From Stieleria sp039821165 (GTDB taxonomy: Bacteria > Planctomycetota > Planctomycetia > Pirellulales > Pirellulaceae), in assembly GCA_039821165.1 (NCBI GenBank), contig JBCBOT010000004.1:1-64000 (forward strand): a stretch of 64,000 bases of DNA, written 5' to 3'. Positions 27,701 through 36,862 of this stretch are shown in pieces. Numbering within the stretch: position 1 is the stretch's first letter; each line of letters starts with the position of its first letter. Under the pieces are notes generated by a model. That model saw only the letters and a list, made by a program, of their open reading frames with translations, did no database searches and was not told the origin of the DNA. Made by a program: the position numbers and the translations under genes.

Positions 27701-27805
27701 GGCGGGCACCGACTGAGAACGAACAAAACGTCTGTTGTAACAATCCTAGACGTGTCCACCTCGATACGAGAGCCGCCAATTGTCGCAGCGACAAGATGCT
27801 ATGTC

Positions 27806-28720
27806 TTACGCCGCCTTTGCGGCAGAGAAAGGCACGCTTTTTTGATCCATCCGATCAACCATCAGGTCAATGAGACGTTCGGAATCGACATCATGTAGCA
27901 GGTCGTGCAGACCATCGGGCCAGCAAACCACATCCGCACACTGCATTCGAAACGCTAAATGTCGACAGGCGGCGCGATCGATCAATTCATCTTCGTCGCC
28001 TACCAAAACGAGTGTCGGGACCTTGATTTCGTTGGCGTGGTCGATCGCGAAACGACCCTGAGCCAACAGCTGGGTCGCCAGATAAAGTGAAACTTGACTG
28101 TGTTGAAGCGGATCCGACTCGATCAGCGCGGCGGCGTTTGGGTCGGATGTGAGTTGATCAACACGTACGTTCCGCGAGAGTCGCACCCAGCGGAATAGGT
28201 GTCCCGTTATCCAAGCGGCTACCAGACGAGCTCGGTCGATGACTTGGGGCGGCATCAACATCGGCGCGACAAGAACCATCGCATCCAAGTCCGGCATCCA
28301 GGGCGGATCAAACTCTTTGCGTCGCAGGGCGTAATTCATCACAAGGTTGCCGCCCATGCTGTGGCCGAGCAAGATCTGTGGTGTTTTCCCGAATCGATCG
28401 ACCAAGCAACGACGGGCGTCGGCAATCGTGCGAAGCAGGGTGGAATAATGCGTCGCTTTGCCTCGCCGACCGGGGGATCGACCATGACCCGGTAGGTCGA
28501 TTGCGAGCACGCCGAACCGACGGCGTAAAATCCGCTGGGCGAAACCGCGGTACCGGCCACCGTGGTCGCCAAGCCCGTGCACTAAAATCACGTGTCCACG
28601 AGTCGACCCTTGGCTTCTTGTCCAAAGATGAGCGTGGACCGCAGATTCCCCGATGCGAATCGTTTCAGCATCCACGACGGTTTTCCCACCGAAGAATGTA
28701 ATTCGATTCCAATTCGGCAT
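27806..28720 (-). CDS. Alpha/beta hydrolase (monoacylglycerol lipase-like)
   Basis: The ATG at 28720 gives 304 residues; the longer 329-residue reading starts inside the divergent promoter region. The serine hydrolase triad is visible: oxyanion HGLGDHGGRY near residue 52, the nucleophile elbow LLGHSMGGNLVM near residue 117, an acidic LVGDEDELID near residue 240, and His in WPDGLHDLLHDV near residue 270. The pattern is that of lysophospholipase/monoglyceride lipase proteins. There is no signal peptide, so it is cytoplasmic. It is divergent from fxsA, with 89 bases between. Confidence 0.88.
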   Translation of the reverse strand: MPNWNRITFFGGKTVVDAETIRIGESAVHAHLWTRSQGSTRGHVILVHGLGDHGGRYRGFAQRILRRRFGVLAIDLPGHGRSPGRRGKATHYSTLLRTIADARRCLVDRFGKTPQILLGHSMGGNLVMNYALRRKEFDPPWMPDLDAMVLVAPMLMPPQVIDRARLVAAWITGHLFRWVRLSRNVRVDQLTSDPNAAALIESDPLQHSQVSLYLATQLLAQGRFAIDHANEIKVPTLVLVGDEDELIDRAACRHLAFRMQCADVVCWPDGLHDLLHDVDSERLIDLMVDRMDQKSVPFSAAKAA

Positions 28721-28809
28721 GGAATTCGCGACACGTCGTGGGCCACTTCGGGCACTTGTCAACGTGACACCGTTCCCAAACCAGACTCTCCGCAAGCCAC
28801 GAATCAGCC

Positions 28810-29283
28810 ATGTTGCTGCGACTGCTGCTCCTTTTCATTATCGTTCCGCTCGTCGAACTGTATCTGTTGCTGCAGCTCGCAAACCTGACGAGCGTGGGAG
28901 CGACGTTTTTGCTGGTCTTGGTGACTGGCATCATCGGATCTTGGTTAGCCAGACGCGAAGGCGTGATGGCATGGCAAAAATTCCACGCGGCCTTGGGCGA
29001 AGGACGCATGCCCAGCCAGGAGATCCAGGATGGATTGATGATCATTTTTGCGGCCGCACTTTTGTTGACTCCAGGTCTTTTAACGGACTTGGTCGGATTC
29101 ACGCTACTGATTCCGGCGGGGAGAAATGTGGTTCGCAAGTTGATTTTGCCTCGGTTCTTTAAAGGCTTCGGATCCGTTCAAATCCAAACAACCACTTTCG
29201 AAGGCTTCGGCGAAGGTTATCAATCCCGATCGACATTTGATGACGGGACGACGCTTGAGGGAAAGGCGACGAAGCGTCAATAG
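28810..29283 (+). CDS. fxsA: FxsA family membrane protein
   Basis: The 157-residue protein has the FxsA arrangement: an N-terminal hydrophobic helix (residues 3-22), then a second (about 28-48, ending GSWLARREGVMAWQKF), and a third segment (about 78-100, FAAALLLTPGLLTDLVGFTLL). In E. coli FxsA interferes with F exclusion of phage T7 and is an inner-membrane protein of otherwise unknown role. The C-terminal 40 residues are polar and presumably cytoplasmic. Confidence 0.9.
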   Translation: MLLRLLLLFIIVPLVELYLLLQLANLTSVGATFLLVLVTGIIGSWLARREGVMAWQKFHAALGEGRMPSQEIQDGLMIIFAAALLLTPGLLTDLVGFTLLIPAGRNVVRKLILPRFFKGFGSVQIQTTTFEGFGEGYQSRSTFDDGTTLEGKATKRQ

Positions 29284-29313
29284 CCCCAGCACCTTTCACT
29301 CCGAGAAGGAGTT

Positions 29314-30195
29314 TCACTTTCGGAAATAGGCTTCCTCCGAAAGGTCATCGATTTCCGTTTCATCGAGAATGTCATCCAACCCAGTGCCGAGCTCCGTGTT
29401 CGCTTCCGCCGGTTCGCTCAGTTCAAGGTCTTCGGTCGAGGTTTGATTTTCCTCTTGGTGCGATGCGGGCATGACTGGTGTTAGGTCGATGATCTTGTCA
29501 CGAAGGTCTGTCTTCTTCGACTGCGTGGTATCGTTAGCGGCAGATTCCAAATCAGGGCCCTCTGGTCCGCGATCGAGTTCCCAATTCATCGCCAATCCGA
29601 GTTGTCGATCGGCCCAGCGTCGCCAGTCCGGTCGTGTTTCGATCAACACGAGGTCCCTCAGTTGCTGACGCAATTGTTCGTCGTGTTCGCCCATCCGCAT
29701 TCGTAGTCGCGCCAGGTTGCCGAGGAAGTGCGGATTGGCACGATCCATCTGGTTGGCCGTGTAATAGAGATCCAATGCTTCTTCGGTTCGACCCGCCGAT
29801 TCCAATGCGAGTCCCAAGTTATAGACCACCGCCGGATCGTTCGGCAGAAACTCGCGTGCCGTTTCAAACGCTGTCACCGCTTGGTAGAGGTTGCCCTGCT
29901 CATAGTGCATCAACCCAAGGTTGTTGTGTGCGGGACCGTAGGTGTAATCGGCATTGATCGCTTCGCGGAATTTCTTTGCCGCGATGTCAATGTGACCCAG
30001 ATTCAATTCGCGGATCCCGGCGTAGGTCAAGCGATTCGCACGCGGCGTGTTCTGCTTGGTGCTCACGCGAATAATGGACGAGTCCTTTCGGTACGCGGAG
30101 CAACCGGTGGCGCCGGAGAGCAGCAGGACCGAAATCAGCGCAGCGCAAAACCCTGTTGTTCGTTGGGTCGCCGCTCGAATTCCGTTTCGATCCAT
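29314..30195 (-). CDS. TPR-repeat lipoprotein
   Basis: The 293-residue protein has a signal peptide with a candidate lipobox ending GATGC at Cys32, so it is probably anchored in the envelope. About three tetratricopeptide repeats follow (residues roughly 52-160), with patterns such as GPAHNNLGLMHYEQGNLYQA and PAVVYNLGLALESAGRTEEA. The C-terminal quarter is acidic and low complexity. It lies 64 bases downstream of gspM on the same strand and could be the last gene of the T2SS operon, perhaps as a pilotin-like or assembly factor; that role is inference. Confidence 0.82.
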   Translation of the reverse strand: MDRNGIRAATQRTTGFCAALISVLLLSGATGCSAYRKDSSIIRVSTKQNTPRANRLTYAGIRELNLGHIDIAAKKFREAINADYTYGPAHNNLGLMHYEQGNLYQAVTAFETAREFLPNDPAVVYNLGLALESAGRTEEALDLYYTANQMDRANPHFLGNLARLRMRMGEHDEQLRQQLRDLVLIETRPDWRRWADRQLGLAMNWELDRGPEGPDLESAANDTTQSKKTDLRDKIIDLTPVMPASHQEENQTSTEDLELSEPAEANTELGTGLDDILDETEIDDLSEEAYFRK

Positions 30196-30259
30196 GTTTT
30201 GATTGACCCATCATCGTGACGGGCGGTTTGCCAGCATCTGCGTTGCCGACTCGACAAAA

Positions 30260-30781
30260 TCACGGATCGCTTTTCGGTGAAAAGATGGTTTGCGTCAAGG
30301 TCATCTGCGATTCCCAAGTTTCACGGCTGCCGGACGACTGTGGGTTATAGAGTGTCAAATCACGGACAACACTGCCCGTTGATTCGTCTTTGAGAGCATC
30401 GCAAAACGCCACGATTTGTTCGACGGTGGCTGCTTTCAATTTGATTTCGACAGAACGTGATGAAAAGTCCGAGCGTTCGATACGTTGCGGTTCTGAGGTC
30501 GTTTGACTAGCGACGGGGTCCCTCGGCAGTCTCGCTTTCCTAACGGCTTCATTGATCCGGTTGACGATTTCGTCGGGTGATTCGATGTCCAGCGCCGCGA
30601 CTCGCGGTGCGTTCTCCACGGCTCGAATTTCATCAATCCGTGAGACCATCAACGACAGATCTTCCCGCTCCCGGGCGAGTTCTTTCGATTGACTGCGTAC
30701 TTGTGACACGCTGAGGAAGGCATTGAAGCCGAGTGCGATTAACACAACGAGGACGAGCCAACGGACGGTTGTCACGCTCAT
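30260..30781 (-). CDS. gspM: Type II secretion protein M-like (GspM/PilO)
   Basis: Starting at 30781 (ATGA overlap with gspL), this 173-residue protein has one N-terminal transmembrane helix (about residues 6-24), then a coiled-coil region (SQSKELAREREDLSLMVSRIDEIRA) and a ferredoxin-like domain (VEIKLKAATVEQIVAFCDALKD). This is the PilO/GspM layout: an inner-membrane protein that dimerises and joins GspL. Sequence identity in this family is low, so the call rests on layout and position in the operon. Confidence 0.78.
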   Translation of the reverse strand: MSVTTVRWLVLVVLIALGFNAFLSVSQVRSQSKELAREREDLSLMVSRIDEIRAVENAPRVAALDIESPDEIVNRINEAVRKARLPRDPVASQTTSEPQRIERSDFSSRSVEIKLKAATVEQIVAFCDALKDESTGSVVRDLTLYNPQSSGSRETWESQMTLTQTIFSPKSDP

Positions 30782-32151
30782 GGTGAATCCGACCTCCGAC
30801 GATTGTCCTCGTTCCAAATCGCATTGATCGTGGACTCGTAGGTCGCGATCGGCTCTTCCTTGGTCGGATCAATTTGTTCCGAACCGGGAGGCTGCACGGC
30901 AAAACCGATCGACTCGAGTGCCTTTGCGATTGCTCCGATGTCGACGGAGTTCCGCGTGCGAATTGTCAGCGAACATTCGCCATCGTTGATGGAAAAATCC
31001 GTGACTCGGAATCGCGCACCGGAAGCACTCACGTTTTCGAGGCCCGCGTAGAGTCGTCGGAGGACATTCGTTGCGGGTGTCGGTAACTTGATCGCATCCC
31101 CCTTGCCCCGAGCGCCGAGGGCTCGGCGATGTTCGGAGCGAATGGTTCGGGCGAGCATGACCGGTATGCGACGATCGGGAAACGCATCCTTGAACGCAGC
31201 GCGCTGGTCGTCCTTGATCTTGGCGATCGTGTCGCTGATGCGCTGACCGCGATAGCCGGCCGCGAGCGATATCAGAATCAGACAGGTCGCCGCTGTCATC
31301 GCCAACCAACGCAGCGGTGTCGCGACCGCACGAAGCGGATCCGATGGTGCAAGCGCACCGCGTCGCAATTCGAACCAACGTCCCCATTTCCCACTCAGCG
31401 CCTGGTCGGCACCGAGCACGGCTAAACGTCCCGTGGTCCTATCGCTACGTTGAACAGGCCGTGAACTTTCGACTTGCAACTCGCCGCACTCAAGTAAGAC
31501 GATCGGGCACGACTCGTCCGTGGTCAGAGCAAGATGCTGACGCAGGCCCGTCTCGCCAAAAAGTGTTTTCCATTGCCAGATACCGTCGGTATCCACAAGC
31601 AGTGATTCGAAGTCGTCACCCGACCCCAAGATCATCTCGAATCGGTCGGGCACATCATTCGACTCCACGAGTCCACGCGCCATTAAGAAGGAGGCGGGCA
31701 ACACGGACGCGACATCGATCTCATGCGTCTCCAGTTCCTCAATCAGATCACGTTGCCGTTGACTCTCGATGCTCAACGCGGCAATCCGCTTGCCGGCTCG
31801 GTCGATTGTGTGATCGGCCACCATCGCTTCCGCATCAAGCGGAAAGAAACGTTCCAACTCGAATGCGACCGCGGCACGGTCTTTCGAACCACCGATCTCT
31901 TCCACAGGCAGATTCACGAAAAAGCACTCCGTGCTCGCAATCGCCAACACGCATCGACGGGCGTTCGAGCCGGCCTGCTTGGTGAACTCTCGCACCTCCG
32001 TCGCGATGTCTCGGTACGACGTCTTGGCGGAGATGCTGTGCTCGATTCCGCCGGCTGTCATCCGCCAGTGTGTCGGCGTTTGCCAAATCAAACATCCCGA
32101 CTGGGGCGACGCGGCGATCGGGTCCATCGAAGCCCGCTCCGTCGCGTTCAT
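30778..32151 (-). CDS. gspL: Type II secretion protein L-like (GspL, PilM/PilN fold)
   Basis: The 457-residue protein has an actin-like cytoplasmic part (residues about 20-265, with VLAIASTECFFVNLPVEE near 68), one transmembrane helix (about 283-305, LAMTAATCLILISLAAGYRG) and a periplasmic ferredoxin-like end. This is the GspL layout. GspL links the ATPase GspE to the inner-membrane platform. The start is shared with the end of gspC (ATGA at 32148-32151) and its end overlaps gspM by four bases. Confidence 0.82.
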   Translation of the reverse strand: MNATERASMDPIAASPQSGCLIWQTPTHWRMTAGGIEHSISAKTSYRDIATEVREFTKQAGSNARRCVLAIASTECFFVNLPVEEIGGSKDRAAVAFELERFFPLDAEAMVADHTIDRAGKRIAALSIESQRQRDLIEELETHEIDVASVLPASFLMARGLVESNDVPDRFEMILGSGDDFESLLVDTDGIWQWKTLFGETGLRQHLALTTDESCPIVLLECGELQVESSRPVQRSDRTTGRLAVLGADQALSGKWGRWFELRRGALAPSDPLRAVATPLRWLAMTAATCLILISLAAGYRGQRISDTIAKIKDDQRAAFKDAFPDRRIPVMLARTIRSEHRRALGARGKGDAIKLPTPATNVLRRLYAGLENVSASGARFRVTDFSINDGECSLTIRTRNSVDIGAIAKALESIGFAVQPPGSEQIDPTKEEPIATYESTINAIWNEDNRRRSDSP

Positions 32152-32723
32152 CGATTGTTCCTCCGCGGCCTTTTCGGTGCACCACCGGCCGAAGCGGAAA
32201 AATCCTGTTTCAATCGCAACGTGGATTCCTTGCCCCGCACTTCAAGCGTGACAGCTTGGGAGTCGATCTTGCGGACAAGTACACCCGGCGGCGCCAAATC
32301 GACTTCTTCTCCCAGCGTTCGGATATCCGTTTTGCCAGACGCATCGGCAATGATTGCGATGCTATTTCCCGAATCGATGATCGTACCAATGAGAGTCCAA
32401 TCCAAACGCGGTGGCTTGGGTGGGCGAACCACGGGTGTCTCGTTCACCGGCCGCTGTGGCTTCACCGGCTCGGTTTTTGGCTTCTTGGGTGGATCGTAGA
32501 GCGTTTGCTGCAACCGTTGGTTGAGCCTGACGTCGTCGTCTTTGGTCGCCGGTGGATCGTCCGTTAACTCCGAGAGAGCGGACTTGGTAGGCCGGTCGTT
32601 GGTACTGGCAACGGCTGAATCCGCCTCAATGCTTCCGAGCGACCAGACGACCGTCCCCGCCGTTGTGAGTACCAAGGCACCCGCTGAAGCAAAAATCGTT
32701 CGTCGCAATTGAGTCAAATTCAT
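32148..32723 (-). CDS. gspC: Type II secretion protein C-like (GspC/PilP)
   Basis: The 191-residue protein has an N-terminal transmembrane helix (about 9-30), a proline- and lysine-rich linker (about 78-103, with PPKKPKTEPVKPQRP) and a C-terminal beta-rich HR/PilP-type domain (LIGTIIDSGNSIAIIADASGK near residue 110, then LGEEVDLAPPGVLVRKI). GspC connects the inner-membrane platform to the secretin. It ends in an ATGA overlap with gspL. There is no PDZ domain after the HR region, unlike the proteobacterial form. Confidence 0.82.
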   Translation of the reverse strand: MNLTQLRRTIFASAGALVLTTAGTVVWSLGSIEADSAVASTNDRPTKSALSELTDDPPATKDDDVRLNQRLQQTLYDPPKKPKTEPVKPQRPVNETPVVRPPKPPRLDWTLIGTIIDSGNSIAIIADASGKTDIRTLGEEVDLAPPGVLVRKIDSQAVTLEVRGKESTLRLKQDFSASAGGAPKRPRRNNR

Positions 32724-32917
32724 CGGACCGGCGGCAGCTCGTTAAGCGACATCGAACGCATTGGAACCATCGGTGTTGATCGGGTCCGATCGACGTGAAC
32801 CTCCCTGGCTGCCTGATGAACCACGATCCTTCGTGTGCTATCGCTCGATACACCCGTTTCAACCGCTGTAAGTTCACATTGTAACCCAGCGCGGCAGCTT
32901 CGCCGCCACCATCGCAC
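32720..32917 (-). CDS. Possible small protein between gspK and gspC
   Basis: A GTG at 32917, three bases after the gspK stop, opens 65 codons ending in a four-base ATGA overlap with gspC. That position fits the operon's coupling pattern exactly. Composition is basic at the N terminus and then ordinary (VETGVSSDSTRRIVVHQAAR, ending MSLNELPPVR), with several possible internal starts. There is no Shine-Dalgarno and no recognisable domain, so it could instead be a leader or a coupling stretch for gspC. Confidence 0.4.
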   Translation of the reverse strand: MRWWRRSCRAGLQCELTAVETGVSSDSTRRIVVHQAAREVHVDRTRSTPMVPMRSMSLNELPPVR

Positions 32918-32920
32918 GCT

Positions 32921-33862
32921 TCAAAAAGCAAAGCGTTCGTTCACGGTCGTGCCGTCCTCGGTTTTTCGCAGCACCGAGAAGGATCGCATCGATCGCCGAG
33001 CCACAGCGGATGCATCGAGCCACAGCGAATGATGGCTGCTCGACTCAGAGAGTAGCCGGCGAAGAGCTAGCCGCTCACGTTCGTTGGCGCCTTCCGTTTG
33101 GATCAAAATCCTCAGATCCGCGGCGGGGTTCTCGCGGTATCGGCTGACCAAACGCTCCGCGGCGCCTTGCGACATCACACACGCAGCCGTTTGCGTGAAA
33201 GCCTCGTCCGTAGCGCGCTTGACGTTGATGCCTTCACCGGCCCAGCAAGTCAATTCCGACGTCACATTGGGCAGTGCCGCGTCGTCCCCGATCGTCGAAC
33301 TCAAACGAGCCAAATCAAAGACCTCCCCCCAACTTCGAAACGCCGGTGGAATTTCGAGTTCCGTGTCCGATTCGGTATCTCGGGCACGGGGGTTCTCGGC
33401 GGGCTGAGTCGGCGATAACGCCGGGTTCAACCGAACGGATCGCAACACGGCAGGTCCCGCGACTTCACCGATCGCACGACGGGTTCGTTCTTGCCCGACA
33501 GCGTGATAGAGGGTGTTGAGATTGAGTTTGGCGTCCTCGTCGGCGAGCAACACATCGAATGTCACGCCACCGATCGAAACCGCTCCGCGAAGTTGTGTCG
33601 GCACCCGCGCGTCCACGCCACCTTGACGGCTCTCTTCGACCGCCTTTTCGAGGCGATCAAAGACCCCGGCGGCCTCATTGAGAAGCACTTGCTCGAGCGA
33701 CTCTGCGCCCAAACGTTGTTGCAAGCGAATGCGTGCGTCCGATGCCGCGAGTGCTCGCTTGAGACTCACCTTGGAGAGTGCTGCCAGCGCAGTCATCAAC
33801 AACACCATGACGGCGATGACCAGCAACAGCACATAGCCACGACGACGGCGATCAATTCGCAT
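32921..33862 (-). CDS. gspK: Type II secretion minor pseudopilin GspK
   Basis: The 313-residue protein has a prepilin-type N terminus (RRRRGYVLLLVIAVMVLL) lacking the Glu at +5, a known feature of GspK, which caps the pseudopilus tip. The mature part contains the helical domain expected for GspK (AKLNLNTLYHAVGQERTRRA near residue 110 and EGINVKRATDEAFTQTAA near residue 210). It overlaps gspJ by 11 bases. Confidence 0.87.
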   Translation of the reverse strand: MRIDRRRRGYVLLLVIAVMVLLMTALAALSKVSLKRALAASDARIRLQQRLGAESLEQVLLNEAAGVFDRLEKAVEESRQGGVDARVPTQLRGAVSIGGVTFDVLLADEDAKLNLNTLYHAVGQERTRRAIGEVAGPAVLRSVRLNPALSPTQPAENPRARDTESDTELEIPPAFRSWGEVFDLARLSSTIGDDAALPNVTSELTCWAGEGINVKRATDEAFTQTAACVMSQGAAERLVSRYRENPAADLRILIQTEGANERERLALRRLLSESSSHHSLWLDASAVARRSMRSFSVLRKTEDGTTVNERFAF

Positions 33863-34361
33863 GATGTCGGATCACCTCACGAAACAGGACACGACCACCG
33901 TCGTCTGAAAACGTCACTCGCAAAAGCGATCCGATTGCCGGAAGCCCAGCGAATCGCGCGGGTCGATTTTCATCATCATCGAATTCGAGCGAATCGATCG
34001 AGAGGCCACCCACACCAACCCACATGCGTTCGCGGCGATTCCCCTCCACGCGGATGAGGACATTCGTTCCACCTGCCGACCGCGTCACGTATCGAACAGA
34101 ACCCGCCGCCTTCTGTTTTCCAGGAAACCCAACCAGCGAAATGGAAGCCCTCTCGATTTGCATGCCTCTCGCATTGATCAGGTCTTCGCGGAGCCGATCA
34201 GCTAAGACACCTGCCGCGACATAGTCGGCTTGTTCTCGACGAAGTTGCCGTGTCTCCGTTGCCACCAAGGTCACGATACGCAACAGGGCGACGGTCATGA
34301 CCGATGCCAGGATCAGCGCGGCGAGCAGTTCAATCAGTGTCAGTCCCGTTCGACGCATCAT
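33852..34361 (-). CDS. gspJ: Type II secretion pseudopilin GspJ-like
   Basis: The ATG at 34361 (ATGA overlap with gspI) gives 169 residues starting MMRRTG/LTLIELLAALILASV, a canonical prepilin leader with Gly before Leu and Glu at +5. The rest is a beta-rich domain (GSVRYVTRSAGGTNVLIRVEG near residue 80). A longer reading frame upstream runs antiparallel to gspI and is not the protein. GspJ is a minor pseudopilin of the tip complex. Confidence 0.83.
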   Translation of the reverse strand: MMRRTGLTLIELLAALILASVMTVALLRIVTLVATETRQLRREQADYVAAGVLADRLREDLINARGMQIERASISLVGFPGKQKAAGSVRYVTRSAGGTNVLIRVEGNRRERMWVGVGGLSIDSLEFDDDENRPARFAGLPAIGSLLRVTFSDDGGRVLFREVIRHHAN

Positions 34362-34729
34362 CGTACCGCCTTGACGAACAAGTTCACGGCGACCAATCGC
34401 AGCGGTCGGTCGGTCATGTCGAGGATCTCGAACTGGATCACACGCATGTTGACCGTTGCGACTTCGGCTTGCCCGGCGATCGATGTTTGCCACATCCAAT
34501 TCGGGTACCCGGGGACGAGACCTCGCTCGCTCGAGGGCATCCCACTCTGCCGTGCCGAAAGCTCACGAACGAGGGACTCCGCGATGATGGTCGCCTCGAT
34601 CTGTTTGTTCGCGATGGACAACTGTTTTCGATGTGCCGAAAACGCCAACAACGATCCGACTAGCACCGAGCCCATCAACACGAGCGCAACGACGACTTCG
34701 ATCAATGTGAGCCCGGACCGCCTTCTCAT
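34358..34729 (-). CDS. gspI: Type II secretion pseudopilin GspI-like
   Basis: The 123-residue protein starts MRRRSG/LTLIEVVVALVLMGSVLVG, a prepilin leader with Glu at +5. The small mature domain (ATIIAESLVRELSARQSG; MRVIQFEILDMTDRPLRLV) matches the size of GspI (about 120-130 residues), the initiator of the pseudopilus tip. It overlaps both neighbours by four bases. Confidence 0.83.
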   Translation of the reverse strand: MRRRSGLTLIEVVVALVLMGSVLVGSLLAFSAHRKQLSIANKQIEATIIAESLVRELSARQSGMPSSERGLVPGYPNWMWQTSIAGQAEVATVNMRVIQFEILDMTDRPLRLVAVNLFVKAVR

Positions 34730-35232
34730 CGCGACTCCAAAATGGCTCGAACTGTTGCCACGTCATTCAGGTGAAGGACTTGCCCCGTCCCGCCGGCAAA
34801 CACCACGAACACACGCGCACGATCACTTTCGAGTTCGACAGCGTAAGATCGTGTGGAACCGTCGCCGAATGCGACTAGACCGCCACCACTCCCTTCCATT
34901 TTCAATGATTCGATCGAAACGCGACCCGGCAATCGAAAACGATGTTCGTCGGATCCGTTTTCAACGGATAGGGTGCCGCGTTGTCGATCGATGACGCCCG
35001 TGATTTCTCGGCGCTCGTAACGGGCTGCACGGCGGAGTGCTTGGTCAAACTGTTCCACCGTTTCAACGGCTCGAGCAAGACGATTCTTGGCAACAACACC
35101 CCGGGCAGAGTAGGCGGCCATTGAGGCAAGGATTGCCAGAAGCAGTAGCACGACAACCAGTTCAACCAGCGAGAAACCGCGCCGTGTGTCGGGACGCTCG
35201 TCCGAACGTGTCGCTTGCGGGCGGATGGTCAT
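34726..35232 (-). CDS. gspH: Type II secretion pseudopilin GspH-like
   Basis: The 168-residue protein has a longer leader (about 19 residues) and then G/FSLVELVVVLLLLAILAS with Glu at +5, followed by a beta-rich domain (ENGSDEHRFRLPGRVSIESL near residue 92). GspH is a minor pseudopilin that joins the tip complex to the main GspG fibre. It overlaps gspI and gspG by four bases each. Confidence 0.82.
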   Translation of the reverse strand: MTIRPQATRSDERPDTRRGFSLVELVVVLLLLAILASMAAYSARGVVAKNRLARAVETVEQFDQALRRAARYERREITGVIDRQRGTLSVENGSDEHRFRLPGRVSIESLKMEGSGGGLVAFGDGSTRSYAVELESDRARVFVVFAGGTGQVLHLNDVATVRAILESR

Positions 35233-35660
35233 TCTTCGAGCATGAGACTCGAAAAGTCTTTGTCTTCGCCGTCACCGCCTTCTCTGCCATCGGCACCCAG
35301 CGAGACGACTTCAGCTCCGTCGTCGCTCAGGAAATAAAGGTATTCGTTCTTCCAAGGATCCTTTGGCACCTTGTTCAAAAAAGGTTCCGGCCAGGTCTCC
35401 GTCGGTTGCGTCAGGATTTCAAGGCCTTCATCTTCGCTTGGGTAACGGTTTTGATCGATGCGATAGGTTTCAAGGGCTTGCATGATCGTTGCCATCTCGG
35501 TCTTCACGGCATTCTGACGCGAGTTGATCAGATATCCCCGTGTGCGAATCGCGACTAAGCCCGCGAGCATTCCGAGGATCACCATCACCACGATCAACTC
35601 GACGAGCGAGAATCCACGACATCGTCGCGAGGATGCACCGCGTTTAGCACTACAACACAT
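35229..35660 (-). CDS. gspG: Type II secretion major pseudopilin GspG
   Basis: The 143-residue protein has G/FSLVELIVVMVILGMLAGL and the calcium-binding GspG landmarks: QNAVKTEMATIMQALETYR near residue 50, then QNRYPSEDEGLEIL, and DPWKNEYLYFLSDDGAEVVS near residue 106. It forms the main pseudopilus that drives substrates through the secretin. Its start lies within the last 11 bases of gspF. Confidence 0.94.
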   Translation of the reverse strand: MCCSAKRGASSRRCRGFSLVELIVVMVILGMLAGLVAIRTRGYLINSRQNAVKTEMATIMQALETYRIDQNRYPSEDEGLEILTQPTETWPEPFLNKVPKDPWKNEYLYFLSDDGAEVVSLGADGREGGDGEDKDFSSLMLEE

Positions 35661-36858
35661 TTCCAGCCTCCAAAATCGGTAGGATCGTGGCGAGCAAAAG
35701 AAATCCGACCATCGCCGCCAAGACGAGAATCAATACCGGTTCGATCAACGACGTCAAACGCGCCGACGCAGTTTTCACCTGGTCATCATAGTCTTCGGCG
35801 AGCCGAAAAAGCATGTCGTCGAGTTTTCCCGATTCCTGACCGACCGAAAAAACTCGCACCGCCAAGGGAGGGAACGCGCCGCTATTTTCCAGTGCCTCAG
35901 CTACTTCTTCACCCGCCGCGATGCGTTTGCCCGAATCGGACAACGCTTTGCGAAAAACGGTGTTTGTGGTCGAACGCTCGGCCAGTTCGAACGCGCGAGT
36001 CAACTCGACGCCGCTACGTGACAGTGTTCCGATGATCATTGCGATCCGGGAAACGCCTTGCTTCACCAACATCGTTCCGAGAATCGGCACCCGGAGGAGG
36101 CAGCGGTCAAATGCGGCACGGCCGGCCGGGGTTCTCAAGACAAGGGCAATCATCGTGACCAAACCCAATAGCCCGAACACGCAAAACCACTTGTAGTCCA
36201 CCAACGTCACACTCATCGCTTTGGCGACCCTCGTCGGCCAAGGCAACTCGTCGAGCGTTTCTTCGAGGTTCTCCAGCAGCGGTGGCAACACGCTTGTCAT
36301 CAGGAAGATGCCGGCAGCCGTTCCAAAACAAATCAGAAAAATCGGATAGACCAACGCCGTGGTCACCGCGTCGGTAAAGCGTGCTTGCCGTTGTTTGAAC
36401 TCGGCCAATTGATTGAGCACCTGCTCGAGCGTCCCCGCGTTTTCGCCGACTTCAACCATTTGAATCGAGGCTTCATCGAATAGGTCTGGTCGTCCCGAGA
36501 GCGCTTGAGCGAAGGATTCGCCCGCCGCGACTCGATCACGGACGGTCAACAACGCCGCGCGAAAGCTGCCTCGGTTTTGATCCACGATCGTGTCCAAAGC
36601 ATCGAGCATTGGAATGCCCGCGTGCAACAACATCGCAAGTTCGGCGACCGCCGTGGCCCACTGATTCTTAGCACCGGCGAGCGAGAAGTTCGGAAGGCGA
36701 AACGACGTTGATGAACGCTGTTTCGTTTCGCGGATCTTCTGAACGCGAATGCCCTGGCCCCGTAACTCGTCACGGGCCTGACGTGCGGTGTCGGCGCTGA
36801 TCGTCCCGCGGACACTCTTGCTGGTCCGGTCGACTCCGGAATAGGAGAACACGCCCAT
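35650..36858 (-). CDS. gspF: Type II secretion inner-membrane protein GspF
   Basis: The 402-residue protein has two T2SSF domains with the conserved ELAMLLHAGIPMLDALD near residue 72 and the second copy RIAMIIGTLSRSGVELTRAF near residue 272, three transmembrane segments (about 170-195, 222-242, 374-394) and the EPVLILVLAAMVGFLLLATILPI C-terminal region. It anchors the ATPase and pseudopilus base. A four-base gap separates it from gspE. Confidence 0.95.
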   Translation of the reverse strand: MGVFSYSGVDRTSKSVRGTISADTARQARDELRGQGIRVQKIRETKQRSSTSFRLPNFSLAGAKNQWATAVAELAMLLHAGIPMLDALDTIVDQNRGSFRAALLTVRDRVAAGESFAQALSGRPDLFDEASIQMVEVGENAGTLEQVLNQLAEFKQRQARFTDAVTTALVYPIFLICFGTAAGIFLMTSVLPPLLENLEETLDELPWPTRVAKAMSVTLVDYKWFCVFGLLGLVTMIALVLRTPAGRAAFDRCLLRVPILGTMLVKQGVSRIAMIIGTLSRSGVELTRAFELAERSTTNTVFRKALSDSGKRIAAGEEVAEALENSGAFPPLAVRVFSVGQESGKLDDMLFRLAEDYDDQVKTASARLTSLIEPVLILVLAAMVGFLLLATILPILEAGNVL

Positions 36859-36862
36859 CGCG

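Noticed and set aside
32626..32931. 101-residue ORF overlapping gspC and the gspK end
   Set aside because: It runs across two genes in another frame with no coupling to either neighbour; the 65-residue reading fits the operon better.
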